From Bacteroidota bacterium (GTDB lineage Bacteria; Bacteroidota; Bacteroidia; Bacteroidales; WCHB1-69), in assembly GCA_009786185.1 (NCBI GenBank), contig WQTS01000135.1, positions 1 to 58,547 of the forward strand: a stretch of DNA of 58,547 nt, read 5' to 3'. A program made the position numbers and the translations under genes. Positions 15,641-24,503 of this stretch are shown here, piece after piece (the stretch's first letter is position 1; each line of letters begins with the position of its first letter). The notes under the pieces were generated by a model. That model searched no databases. It was not told the DNA's origin and saw nothing but the letters and a program-made list of their open reading frames with translations.

Positions 15641-16708
15641 ATGATAATGAACGATTTTGAAGAATATATAAGACAGGGCGAACCCGATAAAAAAGAAAAA
15701 AGCATTATTTGGCAAACGGCAATCGGCTTGCAGCAGGTTGATGGTTTGAAGCCGTCTGCCTATCTTATCGAGACCGCCAAACAAAATATTGAAGGCGATA
15801 TAACCTTTGAAGAGGTGAAAAATCGCATTGATGTGTATTACAAAACGCAGGTAAACAGACAAAGCGATGATGACCGCACCGAAGAAGCAGACAAAGTTTC
15901 CGCTCGCATTGCAGAAATATTGTCGGAAAAAACTTTTTCATTTTCGCCTGTTTCTTATCTAAATATTCACAGGCGACTTTTTAGCGGAATTTACAAATTT
16001 GCAGGGAAAATCCGTGACTACAATATTACCAAATCCGAGTGGGTTTTAGATGGCGAAACTGTTCTTTATGCCGGTGCCGATAATTTGCGTGCCACGCTCG
16101 AATACGATTTTGAGCAGGAAAAAAAATTCGATTACAAAGGACTGAACACGCAACAAATTATTGAACACATTGCCCACTTTATTTCCGACTTGTGGCAAAT
16201 TCATATTTTCGGCGAAGGCAACACAAGAACAACAGCAGTTTTTTTAATAAAATATCTTCACAAACTTGGTTTTAATGATATAAATAATGATTTGTTTGCC
16301 CAACATTCGTGGTATTTTCGCAATGCACTTGTGCGAGCAAATTATAAAAATCTAAAAAACAGTGTCTATGCTACCCATAAATATGTGATACGTTTTTTGG
16401 AAAATCTTTTGCTCGGTGAAAATAATATTTTGAAAAACAGAGAATTGCATATACATTTTGCAGAGGATGTCGATGTAAGGCAAGGGAATGATACTGTAAA
16501 TGCTCAAAATGATACTGCAAATGATACTGTATTTAGTTTAATTAAAGCAAACCCTAATATTACGGCTGAAGAAATAAGAATAAAACTTAATATTGGAATT
16601 GCTACAGCAAAGCGAAAAATAAAAAATCTAAAAGACCTCGGCATCATCGCACGTGTTGGCTCAGATAAAACAGGAAGTTGGGAAATCTTAAAATCGGAAA
16701 ATGTGTAA
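15641..16708 (+). CDS. Fic-domain protein with N-terminal antitoxin-like and C-terminal winged-helix regions
   Basis: 355 residues (353 if the second ATG, two codons in, is used). Residues about 20-75 (VDGLKPSAYLIETAKQNIEG, then a helix ending IDVYYKTQ) resemble the VbhA-type inhibitory module found in cis in some Fic proteins. The Fic core has the active-site loop HIFGEGNTRT (about 187-196), with catalytic His and the GN-x-R anion-binding residues, but Thr where Gly or Lys is usual. The C-terminus (about 300-353) looks like a winged helix (NITAEEIRIKLNIGIATAKR). Fic enzymes transfer AMP or a related moiety to target hydroxyls; the target is unknown. It ends 6 bases before the methyltransferase gene and probably shares its transcript. 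Confidence 0.85.
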   Translation: MIMNDFEEYIRQGEPDKKEKSIIWQTAIGLQQVDGLKPSAYLIETAKQNIEGDITFEEVKNRIDVYYKTQVNRQSDDDRTEEADKVSARIAEILSEKTFSFSPVSYLNIHRRLFSGIYKFAGKIRDYNITKSEWVLDGETVLYAGADNLRATLEYDFEQEKKFDYKGLNTQQIIEHIAHFISDLWQIHIFGEGNTRTTAVFLIKYLHKLGFNDINNDLFAQHSWYFRNALVRANYKNLKNSVYATHKYVIRFLENLLLGENNILKNRELHIHFAEDVDVRQGNDTVNAQNDTANDTVFSLIKANPNITAEEIRIKLNIGIATAKRKIKNLKDLGIIARVGSDKTGSWEILKSENV

Positions 16709-16714
16709 AATAGT

Positions 16715-17386
16715 ATGAACTATTACTCAAATAATCTGAACACAAGTAAACTGCAAAGATGTTATGAAATAGCGCCTCCAAGAATACAGCAATTACTATT
16801 AGCAGAAATAGATTTCATTTTAAGAAAGCTTTCTATAGATGATATTGTATTGGACTTAGGTTGTGGATACGGAAGGGTGGCTATTGAATTAGCTAAGAAA
16901 GCAAAAAAAGTTACCGGCATTGATATTTCACAAGACAATATAGAATTAGCTAAAAGTTTGCATCAACAGAATGATAATCTTGAATTTTATACAATGAATG
17001 CAGTGGAATTAAACTTTCCTGCTGATATGTTCGATGTTACCATTTGCATTCAAAACGGTATTTCTGCCTTTAAAGAAGATCCTCATTTATTATTGGCAGA
17101 AGCGTTAAGAGTTACAAAAAAAGGAGGCGTACTTTTGTTCTCCAGTTACTCTAATAAAATTTGGCAAGATAGATTATATTGGTTTCAAATTCAAGCTGAT
17201 GAAGAATTACTGGGAGAAATAGATTATGAAAAAACGAAAGAGGGTACTATTGTTTGTAAAGATGGATTTAAAGCCATAACTTATTCCGGAAATGATTTTC
17301 TAGAATTAGCCTCAAAATTTAATGTTGAGGCTAATATTTATGAAGTGGACGATTCGGTTGTTTTTTGTGAGATTAAGAAAAAATAA
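16715..17386 (+). CDS. Class I SAM-dependent methyltransferase, substrate unknown
   Basis: 223 residues with a complete Rossmann-type SAM-binding region: motif I VLDLGCGYGRVA (about 46-57), followed by VTGIDISQDNIELAK (about 67-81), and a motif IV-like stretch FDVTICIQNGISAF (about 109-122). In the methyltransf_11/25 family the substrate is usually a small molecule or lipid. It lacks the NPPF/Y motif of DNA-base methylases, so it is not a modification enzyme in the restriction sense. It is wedged between the Fic gene (6 bases upstream) and yjbQ (5 bases downstream), suggesting one transcript. Function beyond methyl transfer cannot be read. Confidence 0.8.
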   Translation: MNYYSNNLNTSKLQRCYEIAPPRIQQLLLAEIDFILRKLSIDDIVLDLGCGYGRVAIELAKKAKKVTGIDISQDNIELAKSLHQQNDNLEFYTMNAVELNFPADMFDVTICIQNGISAFKEDPHLLLAEALRVTKKGGVLLFSSYSNKIWQDRLYWFQIQADEELLGEIDYEKTKEGTIVCKDGFKAITYSGNDFLELASKFNVEANIYEVDDSVVFCEIKKK

Positions 17387-17391
17387 AAGAT

Positions 17392-17802
17392 ATGCCTTAC
17401 CAAGTCGAATTTACCCTCAAACCCAAACACCGCGGCTTTCACCTCATAACCAACGAAGTCATCCAATATCTTCCCAAATTACCTCAAGCCGGTTTACTAC
17501 ACCTGTTCATCAAGCACACTTCGGCTGGACTATCTATCAACGAAAACGCCGACCCCGATGTACAAACCGACTTGAATGCCATCTTCGACCGTTTAGTTCG
17601 AGAGCGAGAACCATACTATACTCACACTTGCGAAGGTGTAGATGACATGCCGGCACATGCTAAATCTACTCTTGTAGGCGTGGACGTAACAATACCTATA
17701 ACCAATGGACGGCTAAACCTTGGTACTTGGCAAGGGATTTACCTTTGCGAATTTCGGAATCATAACACCGGTAGGAAAATTGTGGCAACCATTATTGAAT
17801 AA
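17392..17802 (+). CDS. yjbQ: YjbQ/UPF0047 family protein
   Basis: 136 residues, the normal length for YjbQ. Family hallmarks are present: FIKHTSAGLSINENADPDV (about 39-57), the histidine-containing YTHTCEGVDDMPAHAKS (about 77-93), and the C-terminal GTWQGIYLCEFRNH (about 112-125). The conserved histidines form a metal-binding site at the trimer interface. Members have been reported to have weak thiamine-phosphate synthase activity, but the physiological role is unclear. It is probably at the end of the transcript with the methyltransferase. The following 188 bases hold a possible -7 element (TATTTTTG, 17916-17923) for the endonuclease gene. Confidence 0.9.
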   Translation: MPYQVEFTLKPKHRGFHLITNEVIQYLPKLPQAGLLHLFIKHTSAGLSINENADPDVQTDLNAIFDRLVREREPYYTHTCEGVDDMPAHAKSTLVGVDVTIPITNGRLNLGTWQGIYLCEFRNHNTGRKIVATIIE

Positions 17803-17990
17803 ATCTTGTAGCAACGCGCATTGCCTTTTGCTGCCATCGCACAAATGCCGAAATGTAAAATAAGAAATTACCGATAAAAATGGCACAAACTTACGGTACT
17901 TATAAACATTTACCGTATTTTTGTGCAATCTGATATGGAGAACACAAAACGTTTAATCCAAAAGCATTAGTTGAATAAATAATACAAAAA

Positions 17991-18842
17991 ATGAAGAAAG
18001 TAACTTTAGTTATTGTAGCAGTGATTTTTTATTCCTGTGAATTTGTTCGTTCGAGTGGCTCGGATACTCCTCCTGAACAGGAGCCAATAATTATCAACGT
18101 AGATAGCATTATCCATACGGTACATCAGATTGCGAATTTGGAATTTCCATACACGGAAAATGCAGATGACATTATTTCGCATACGGGTTTTTCTTTCGTT
18201 TTTAACGATGCCCATAAGCAATCGGATTGGGTGGTTTACATGTTGTGTAGAGAGCGAATTAACAATCCTGTAACGAAACGGAAAGATAATTTCCGCTCCG
18301 ACCCTGCCGTAAAAACAGGAACGGCAACGGCTACCGATTATAAAGGTTCGGGATACGACAGAGGACATTTAGTTCCCAGTGCGGATATGCTCTGGTCGGA
18401 AGTTGCAATGGACGAGTCTTTTTTCTTTAGCAATATGAGTCCACATTTAGCAACATTTCATCAAGCGGGTGGAATTTGGTATAAATTAGAAGATTTGGTA
18501 AAAATCTGGGCGGAAGCGTACGACACGCTGTATATTGTTGCCGGGCCTGCTTTGAAGCAGGGAATAAGAGGTAGCATTGGGAAAAATAATGTTTCCGTAC
18601 CTGAATATTTTTATAAAGTGATATTAAATTACACCGGCAACCGAATTGAAGGAATCGGTTTTATCATGCCTCATGAAAAGGTAAAATCGGGCAACCCTGT
18701 ACGGAGTTATGCAGTAAGTATTGATAGTGTTCAGAACTTTACAGGCATAGACTTCTTTCATAGATTGCCTGATATTCAAAGAGAATATGTTAAAAACAGA
18801 CTTTGTGATACCTGCTGGATTTGGGAAAAACCGAAGAAATGA
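17991..18842 (+). CDS. DNA/RNA non-specific endonuclease (beta-beta-alpha-Me), secreted lipoprotein
   Basis: 283 residues. The N-terminus is a short signal with a lipobox-like end FYSC (Cys at about residue 16), so the enzyme is probably a periplasmic or outer-membrane lipoprotein. The catalytic motif YDRGHLVPSADM (about 121-132) carries the DRGH His that acts as general base. A downstream Asn in FFFSNMSPH (about 145-153) is the metal ligand. Such NUC enzymes cut DNA and RNA without sequence preference, probably for nutrient scavenging or DNA exclusion. It stands alone; the convergent DUF3857 gene ends 28 bases beyond. Confidence 0.88.
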   Translation: MKKVTLVIVAVIFYSCEFVRSSGSDTPPEQEPIIINVDSIIHTVHQIANLEFPYTENADDIISHTGFSFVFNDAHKQSDWVVYMLCRERINNPVTKRKDNFRSDPAVKTGTATATDYKGSGYDRGHLVPSADMLWSEVAMDESFFFSNMSPHLATFHQAGGIWYKLEDLVKIWAEAYDTLYIVAGPALKQGIRGSIGKNNVSVPEYFYKVILNYTGNRIEGIGFIMPHEKVKSGNPVRSYAVSIDSVQNFTGIDFFHRLPDIQREYVKNRLCDTCWIWEKPKK

Positions 18843-18869
18843 TTTTTTTACAGTCTTAATTATTATAGA

Positions 18870-21104
18870 TTATTCGCTTATCTTTTGAAAAACAATTGAA
18901 CTTGAATAAAATTTATTCGTTTTATCAATAATGTCAATTAATTTGTTCCAATCTTCCTTTTGAATGAAAGTTTGATGGTACGCTTTTTTTGTTTTTATTT
19001 TTACTGTATTATTTTCTATGACAGAAACTGCCTCAAAGATAGCATAGTTGTTTGAAAAAATCACATTCAAATGTTCGATATTCCCGACAATATAGTTGTC
19101 GGGAATTTGGATAACAATTTCATTTTCAAAAATTCTGCGTGTGGGAAGATGCGCGTCTATATTTCTGTTTCTGTCGTTTTCTGTCGGATCCCATTGCTGA
19201 CCTATCAATTTGCCCGCGTCAAGAATAATATTTTCTCCTGCGTTACGAACAAAATCACTCATTGTGTAGGATATCTCGTACTCAAGTTGTGGTTTTTCCA
19301 ACGTTACTCCCAAACTTGAAAAAGAATATTCCTTTACAATTTCAGGCGCGAAACCATGATATTGTTTAATCTCATTTTCTATTGTCTCAGAATATTTCTC
19401 TCGGTCTCTTTCAAAATTGCTTTTTACTTGCGGAATTAATTTGCGAGTGCTTCTTTTCTTATTTAACTCCTCCACAATACTTTTATCTATTTTCAGAAAA
19501 CGTCTCAACTCATTATCCCAATCTTCGTACAAAAGTAGCCAAGGCTGGACATAATTTTTAACATCGCCCAACCATACGGAGTTACGTTTAATATCAATTT
19601 TTTGCATATCATCAAGATTAAAAGATACTTGTAACTGCATTGTACTCATGTTTTCTTCCGGGCTTGATTCGGGTAAAATTATAGTGCTTCCGCTCAAAAA
19701 ACTACCGGAAGAAGTTGTTGTGTAATCATTTGACCTATTTTGAAAAATAAAGGTCTCTGCAGATTCGCCTTGTAGTCTTGCCGGAATTTCACCCGGAACT
19801 CTGTAACGATAAGGAGGAAAAAAATATTGAGTTGCATTATTGGCAACAATCATATACTCAAAATCATCAAAAGCCAAAACTTCATCTTGTCGGGCTGCGT
19901 ATTTATTTGTTACGAATCCGATTTGGGAGTTGATTCTAAAAACTTTCATAAGATTGTCCAACGTTAATATAAAAGTTGCAGAATTGTAATAGGCGTTTTC
20001 TACGTTAGGCCATTCGAAATTTAGTGCAGCATAGATGATATTGGCAAGTTTCTCTTTAGGTATGTCCAAATGGGCATTACCGTAATTGAATACCATTCCT
20101 CTCACTTTTTCCGGAATATCTTTTATCAAAAGTTGCTTTGATCTAAAAAAAGTAAGATAATTTTTTGCGTCTTCAAGTATTGTTTTATAAGGAACATTTT
20201 CGTGAACACCGATTTGCCTAGCGCTTTTCGGCTTATAAAACACGGTTGAGGCGTTTTGCAATACCACAAAGCGTATCATGGGAAAGTCGCGGAGAGGCGA
20301 TATCCAACGTGTATTGCTGTAATCGTTTATTCTCTTAATGTTATCCGACTCGGCGGTTAACACAATATTTCCGCTTGAGTCGGTGGTTTTTGAAAATTGG
20401 GGTGCACCGTTAATTGAGCGGTATTCGATAGTAAGATTTTTTCCAAAAGTTAAACTGCAACTACTATGTAGTGCGGGATAATCCATAGAATAAAACGCAA
20501 TGAACTGCTCCGATATATTCATAGTTTGAAGCTCGTATATATCGCAAACGAAAAAGTCTAAAATATCATTGATCTGTAATTCGGGAATTGCTAATTTTTT
20601 ATAGGCTTCCTTGTCGCCCCTTCCTTCGGTAATAGCCACAGCCGATTTAGATACATCAATCTCTTTTACAGAGCCATCCGGTTTGATGATACGAGCGCCA
20701 AGAATTGTAATACTTGAATTGCTTGAGTATGAATATGACGCACCGAATCTGTTTTTCTCTTTAAAAGAAAATTCCGAATAATGAGTAAGAGCCGTTTGGT
20801 CGTTGATTAAAATCATGCTCCGGTCAATATTGGTGTAAAAAAGTTTTCCGGTATTATCTCCCAACCAAAGTTGTCTGGCTACATTGGTTTTATTGGCAGT
20901 CGCGTCAATTTGTCTGTGTCTGGCTAAAATTACGGCGGATTCATTTTTTAATTCATCCGGTACCGTATAATTTTTGAACGCAGGATTGTCCCATGCCCAA
21001 ACTTCAGCTCTTATCTTAGGGGCTCGTGCGGGATAGATGTCCGGTTGCGCCGATAGCGAAAAAACAGTAATTGATAAAATTAAAATCAAATAAACTTTTT
21101 TCAT
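18870..21104 (-). CDS. Secreted DUF3857/transglutaminase-like protein, apparently lacking the catalytic Cys
   Basis: 744 residues with a cleavable signal peptide (MKKVYLILILSITVFSLSA). Residues about 60-260 correspond to DUF3857 (beta-rich, with SVKEIDVSKSAVAIT). A transglutaminase-like region follows (about 330-440). Where active family members have a GDCKD-type motif, this protein reads AYYNSATFILTLDNLMKVF, with no cysteine. The partner protein encoded upstream has the intact triad. So this copy is probably non-catalytic and structural or binding. It starts 5 bases after the partner's stop codon and is in the same operon. Likely periplasmic or surface. Function of the family is unknown. Confidence 0.7.
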   Translation of the reverse strand: MKKVYLILILSITVFSLSAQPDIYPARAPKIRAEVWAWDNPAFKNYTVPDELKNESAVILARHRQIDATANKTNVARQLWLGDNTGKLFYTNIDRSMILINDQTALTHYSEFSFKEKNRFGASYSYSSNSSITILGARIIKPDGSVKEIDVSKSAVAITEGRGDKEAYKKLAIPELQINDILDFFVCDIYELQTMNISEQFIAFYSMDYPALHSSCSLTFGKNLTIEYRSINGAPQFSKTTDSSGNIVLTAESDNIKRINDYSNTRWISPLRDFPMIRFVVLQNASTVFYKPKSARQIGVHENVPYKTILEDAKNYLTFFRSKQLLIKDIPEKVRGMVFNYGNAHLDIPKEKLANIIYAALNFEWPNVENAYYNSATFILTLDNLMKVFRINSQIGFVTNKYAARQDEVLAFDDFEYMIVANNATQYFFPPYRYRVPGEIPARLQGESAETFIFQNRSNDYTTTSSGSFLSGSTIILPESSPEENMSTMQLQVSFNLDDMQKIDIKRNSVWLGDVKNYVQPWLLLYEDWDNELRRFLKIDKSIVEELNKKRSTRKLIPQVKSNFERDREKYSETIENEIKQYHGFAPEIVKEYSFSSLGVTLEKPQLEYEISYTMSDFVRNAGENIILDAGKLIGQQWDPTENDRNRNIDAHLPTRRIFENEIVIQIPDNYIVGNIEHLNVIFSNNYAIFEAVSVIENNTVKIKTKKAYHQTFIQKEDWNKLIDIIDKTNKFYSSSIVFQKISE

Positions 21105-21109
21105 AATTT

Positions 21110-22951
21110 TTATTCATTTTGTAAGATGATTTGTTCCGAATAATTTCTTTTTAGCAAATTAAGGTCAGTGTTCCATTGGACAAAATGTTCCTTTTTTAGC
21201 CACACATCTTTGATAATTATTTCTTTTCTGTATTTAATCCTGTTATTTTCAATGCTATAAACCGTACTGATTTTATAATTATTGTTTTCAATATTCAATT
21301 CGGCGGGAACAGAAATAACTTTAAAACCGTCCGGAATGAGTAAGTATTCCTCTCTTATGGTGCGTTTTTTATAAGGAAAAACAAAATCAATTTTTCTTTT
21401 TGCCGTGTCTATCGCGCCTGAAGCGTAATCCTGACGGCTTTCCAAATCAATGTATATTTCATTTCCGATTCTGTTTACGCTGTTGCCGCGAATTTCATTG
21501 TAGTTTATTCTAAGTTGATTTTGTCTCGAATCTTCTCCTTGTATCAATATGTCCGATACTTTTTCCTGACTCTTACCTTTCTCGAGAAATTGTTTGAGCG
21601 CGCTGTTTCTGCGAGATGTCTCCAAAGTATAAATTAACGACAAAATGGCTTGTTTGCATTCTCCGCTTAAAGTCATGTCCACATTACCAACTAAAGAATT
21701 TCCTTCGATATTATACACGCATATCAAACTGTCGGTATTTTGCGAAGGTAAAATTTCGGGGATGAAGTCAACAATATAATTATTCCCATTTTCTATCATT
21801 GTAAAACAGCCTTGTATTGCATTGTGATATTCGCCCGGCACCATGTATTTAACAGTTGGATCAAGATATATGATTTGATTATCTTTAAATAACACACAAA
21901 TTACATGATTGAACAGCGGTAAAGGTATTTCTTTTTTACTCAATCCATCAGTTCCAATCCAAACCAAACGGGCGTCAAATCCTGCTGACTGTAACATTGT
22001 TTTTAACAAATTTGACATTCCTTTGCAATCGCCGTACTTTTTGCGAAACACGTTTTGAGCATTATCGGGAACCCAGCCGTCAAGTCCGTATGCAAACGCG
22101 ATATAGCGGATATTGTTCTGTACCCAAGCAAATATTAGGGAGATCCTTTCGTCATCCGTTTTGCACGAATCAATAAGTTGTTGTGTAAATTTGGAAATGA
22201 CCTCCATGTCGTTGTGAGTATAATCCAGTTTCTCTTTGCACCATTTATACACATAATCGTAATTATCGAAATACACTATTTCCTCTTTTTTTACAGTAGC
22301 TATTTTCGGTATTAATAATAAATGCGGTGCTATTTTATGATAGGCGGGAGCGTCATCTGTTCTTTTCATTCCCGCTTGATTTCTAATTATATATCTGTAT
22401 GTAACGGTTTGCGATTTTTCGTTTGTAATAATCTCTTTTTCAATAGTATCATTAAAATTTTGCTCTATAATATCTACTTCCAACCAATTCGGGATAGTGA
22501 TTTCTACTTTTTTCTCTTTTACAAAATGGGGCTCGGTAAAAATTATTTTATTAAAAATGCAAATATCCTTATATGTTTTCGCGAAACTGACTGTCGCTTT
22601 CGCTCCCTTTTTGGAAAAAGGCAGTTCAAAATAACAAACTTTTGTATCGCTGTAGAAAATATCTTTATCTCTGTACATTTCATAGATAGGACTTATTTGC
22701 TTTTCCGCTTTTATGTCAACCATATCAATCGTAGAATACAAATTATAAAATTCAGCGACGGTTATTTTTTCCGACCATTTAAGACAGTGGTAATTCGTAG
22801 TTTTTTTTTCTTCAAGAAAAACCCGCTTTGAAGATATTTTATATGTGTAATTTTCTGTTTTATTTTCTATGATAATGTTATCTTCATTCGTTTGCGCGTA
22901 TAAAACCGGAATTGTTAAAACAGTGATAAAGAATGCTATTATTAGTTTCAT
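21110..22951 (-). CDS. Secreted DUF3857 and transglutaminase-like protein with intact triad
   Basis: 613 residues from the ATG at 22951. The start opens a clear signal peptide (MKLIIAFFITVLTIPVLYAQ); an in-frame start 32 codons upstream is rejected because it lies upstream of the promoter at 22969-23000. After DUF3857 (about residues 50-230), the transglutaminase-like core has NNIRYIAFAYGLDGWVP, then RKKYGDCKGMSNLL (catalytic Cys), FNHVICVL (His) and YLDPTVKY (Asp), a complete Cys-His-Asp triad. A beta-rich C-terminal domain follows. These proteins are frequent in Bacteroidota and are likely periplasmic; possible roles are cross-linking or peptidase-type activity, not known. First gene of a two-gene operon. 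Confidence 0.75.
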   Translation of the reverse strand: MKLIIAFFITVLTIPVLYAQTNEDNIIIENKTENYTYKISSKRVFLEEKKTTNYHCLKWSEKITVAEFYNLYSTIDMVDIKAEKQISPIYEMYRDKDIFYSDTKVCYFELPFSKKGAKATVSFAKTYKDICIFNKIIFTEPHFVKEKKVEITIPNWLEVDIIEQNFNDTIEKEIITNEKSQTVTYRYIIRNQAGMKRTDDAPAYHKIAPHLLLIPKIATVKKEEIVYFDNYDYVYKWCKEKLDYTHNDMEVISKFTQQLIDSCKTDDERISLIFAWVQNNIRYIAFAYGLDGWVPDNAQNVFRKKYGDCKGMSNLLKTMLQSAGFDARLVWIGTDGLSKKEIPLPLFNHVICVLFKDNQIIYLDPTVKYMVPGEYHNAIQGCFTMIENGNNYIVDFIPEILPSQNTDSLICVYNIEGNSLVGNVDMTLSGECKQAILSLIYTLETSRRNSALKQFLEKGKSQEKVSDILIQGEDSRQNQLRINYNEIRGNSVNRIGNEIYIDLESRQDYASGAIDTAKRKIDFVFPYKKRTIREEYLLIPDGFKVISVPAELNIENNNYKISTVYSIENNRIKYRKEIIIKDVWLKKEHFVQWNTDLNLLKRNYSEQIILQNE

Positions 22952-22968
22952 CAAGTTTAAGTTTTCGG

Positions 22969-23000
22969 CAAAGATAAGCATCGGCAAAGGTTGGTACAAA
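22969..23000 (-). promoter_or_regulatory. Promoter of the DUF3857 operon
   Basis: Minus strand: TTTG (23000-22997), exactly 20 bases, TATCTTTG (22976-22969). This matches the hsdM promoter in both elements and spacing. It fixes the start of the downstream gene at 22951. Confidence 0.7.
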
Positions 23001-23054
23001 AAATCGTTACATGCTGATTTGTAACGATTCTTTCTATTTTTAAACACTTCCGAG

Positions 23055-23128
23055 TGGTCCCTCTTGGGATCGAACCAAGGACCCCCTGATTATGAGTCAG
23101 ATGCTCTAACCGTCTGAGCTAAGGGACC
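23055..23128 (-). tRNA. tRNA with anticodon CAT (elongator Met or lysidine-modified Ile2)
   Basis: A 74-base cloverleaf is read on the minus strand. The acceptor stem is GGTCCCT paired with AGGGACC, with discriminator A. The D arm is TAGCTCAGACGGTTAGAGCA, the anticodon arm CTGACTCATAATCAG, and the T arm CCTTGGTTCGATCCCAAG. CCA is not encoded. The anticodon CAT could mean elongator methionine, or the isoleucine tRNA whose C34 is converted to lysidine. The acceptor stem (GGTCCCT) looks closer to bacterial Ile2 than to Met tRNAs, but this cannot be decided by eye. It is not an initiator, since it has a paired first acceptor position. Confidence 0.9.
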
Positions 23129-23185
23129 GATTTTCGCTTGCACGAAAACGGCGGCGAAAATAGGATTTTTTTGATGTGATGTCGA

Positions 23186-23211
23186 TAAGGGTCGAAAATT
23201 TTCGACCCTTA
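23186..23211. repeat. 26-bp perfect palindrome (intergenic)
   Basis: The sequence begins TAAGGGTCGAAAA and is followed by its exact reverse complement. It lies between the C1 peptidase stop and the tRNA. It resembles palindromes at 27960-27987 and 58503-58522 (ends like GTARGGRCG) and may also act as a terminator for the flanking genes. Confidence 0.75.
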
Positions 23212-23224
23212 CAATCGTAACGGG

Positions 23225-24442
23225 CTAATTTATATCCAGTTTCTTTTTCACATCCGCAGGAATCGCATCTTTATGTACGGTAATGTTGGTGGTTTGCATT
23301 GCTACAAAAGGTTCGGAAGCGTAAAGAAAGCCGTTGTAGGGATTGCGGCTGTCAACGCCCCAAGAATTTTTTACAAGGAAGTAAGGCGTTCCGTTTTGGT
23401 CAATGGCTTTGCCTGTTATCACCATGCCATGATCGTCGGTGGTGGTGTAGTTATCGAATGCTTTTTGACGGATTTCTTGGGTAATTTTTCTCTCTCTTCC
23501 GGGTTTCTCAAATTTATATAGATCGTCGTCTTTTTCGCCTTGTGATAGATTTTCCCAGCGCGCTCTGTCGGAGCCATCCATGCTTTCCACGTCTTTTTCA
23601 GGTAAAACGGCAATCCCTTTTCGCCAGTTAAAACCTTTGTCGCTTACATCGGAAGCCCAAGCCACGGAATATCCGTTATCAATAGCATAGTTTACAGTTC
23701 GTAACAACTCATCAAGCGGAACATTATAGGAGGTTTTCATCATCCAATTGTCAGGAATTTCTATGGCAAATTGTGTATAAAACGGATGATGCGTGAAAGA
23801 GGTAATACTGATGTAATCATTCATATTCAGTCCCAAAGACGCAGCATAAGAATGCGGCGTGTATTCTTTTCCGTTGTAAGTAAATTTTTGGAGGGGTTCA
23901 CCCATATAAGTATCTAAAATAGATTCATATCCTTTTTTCCAAGCGGTTGACAGTCTTCTGTTTGGATTTTTTATAATGACATCCACATAAGCTTTAAGTA
24001 TGCCGTCTAATTCGCCGTGCACGTGATTTTCCTCGCCATATTCAAGAGCTTGATAAACAGCTGCCGGAACAATGCCGTATTTGTCAATCACGGCAAACAC
24101 ATCGTGAAATGCACCGCCCGCCCCAAAGTTCCAGTTGCCATGCATGCGCACGTACATGTCGGCTTTATCTTTGTAGGTATGATAAACAATCCACATGTCC
24201 GATAAGTCCATTTCGCCTTTCCCTTTCCGAATAAGTTCGCATTCCAAAAAGCCGATTCCTGAAAAACTCCAACAAGTACCGGAGCGATTTTGATTTTTTA
24301 CCGGTGTATGTTTTATTTCTTTGGTATTTGTAAAAATGTACCCTTCGGGTTTTTCGGTTTCTTGTGCAAAAAGGTTAATGCTGCAAGGAATAAAGAAGAA
24401 CGCAATAAGCGTTAATAGAAAAAGTTTGTTTGTAAGTTTCAT
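23225..24442 (-). CDS. Exported C1 family (PepC/bleomycin hydrolase-like) cysteine peptidase
   Basis: 405 residues. A signal peptide (MKLTNKLFLLTLIAFFFIPC then SINLFAQ) targets it outside the cytoplasm; a lipobox is not convincing. The catalytic Cys lies in NRSGTCWSFSG (about residues 52-62). The His is in DDHGMVITG and the Asn in FLVKNSWG near the C-terminus, giving the papain-type triad. The motif spacing and the insert between (MHGNWNFGAGGAFHDV) match the C1B aminopeptidase C group rather than classical papain. Exported versions are common in Bacteroidales and likely degrade peptides in the periplasm or outside. It is followed by a 26-bp palindrome and the tRNA. Confidence 0.88.
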   Translation of the reverse strand: MKLTNKLFLLTLIAFFFIPCSINLFAQETEKPEGYIFTNTKEIKHTPVKNQNRSGTCWSFSGIGFLECELIRKGKGEMDLSDMWIVYHTYKDKADMYVRMHGNWNFGAGGAFHDVFAVIDKYGIVPAAVYQALEYGEENHVHGELDGILKAYVDVIIKNPNRRLSTAWKKGYESILDTYMGEPLQKFTYNGKEYTPHSYAASLGLNMNDYISITSFTHHPFYTQFAIEIPDNWMMKTSYNVPLDELLRTVNYAIDNGYSVAWASDVSDKGFNWRKGIAVLPEKDVESMDGSDRARWENLSQGEKDDDLYKFEKPGRERKITQEIRQKAFDNYTTTDDHGMVITGKAIDQNGTPYFLVKNSWGVDSRNPYNGFLYASEPFVAMQTTNITVHKDAIPADVKKKLDIN

Positions 24443-24503
24443 AATGTTTTATTTAAAATTATTGTTTGATTTAGTTTAAGGATTGGCAAAAGTACATGAT
24501 TTT

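Noticed and set aside
22322-22831. A 169-residue forward-strand frame opposite the DUF3857 gene
   Set aside because: Shadow of the real gene: low-complexity Phe/Tyr/Ile-rich sequence with no homology-like motif. The same applies to the other opposite-strand frames in the window.
22952-23047. A 32-codon N-terminal extension of the DUF3857 protein at 21110-22951
   Set aside because: The extension overlaps the promoter, and the internal ATG opens a classical signal peptide.
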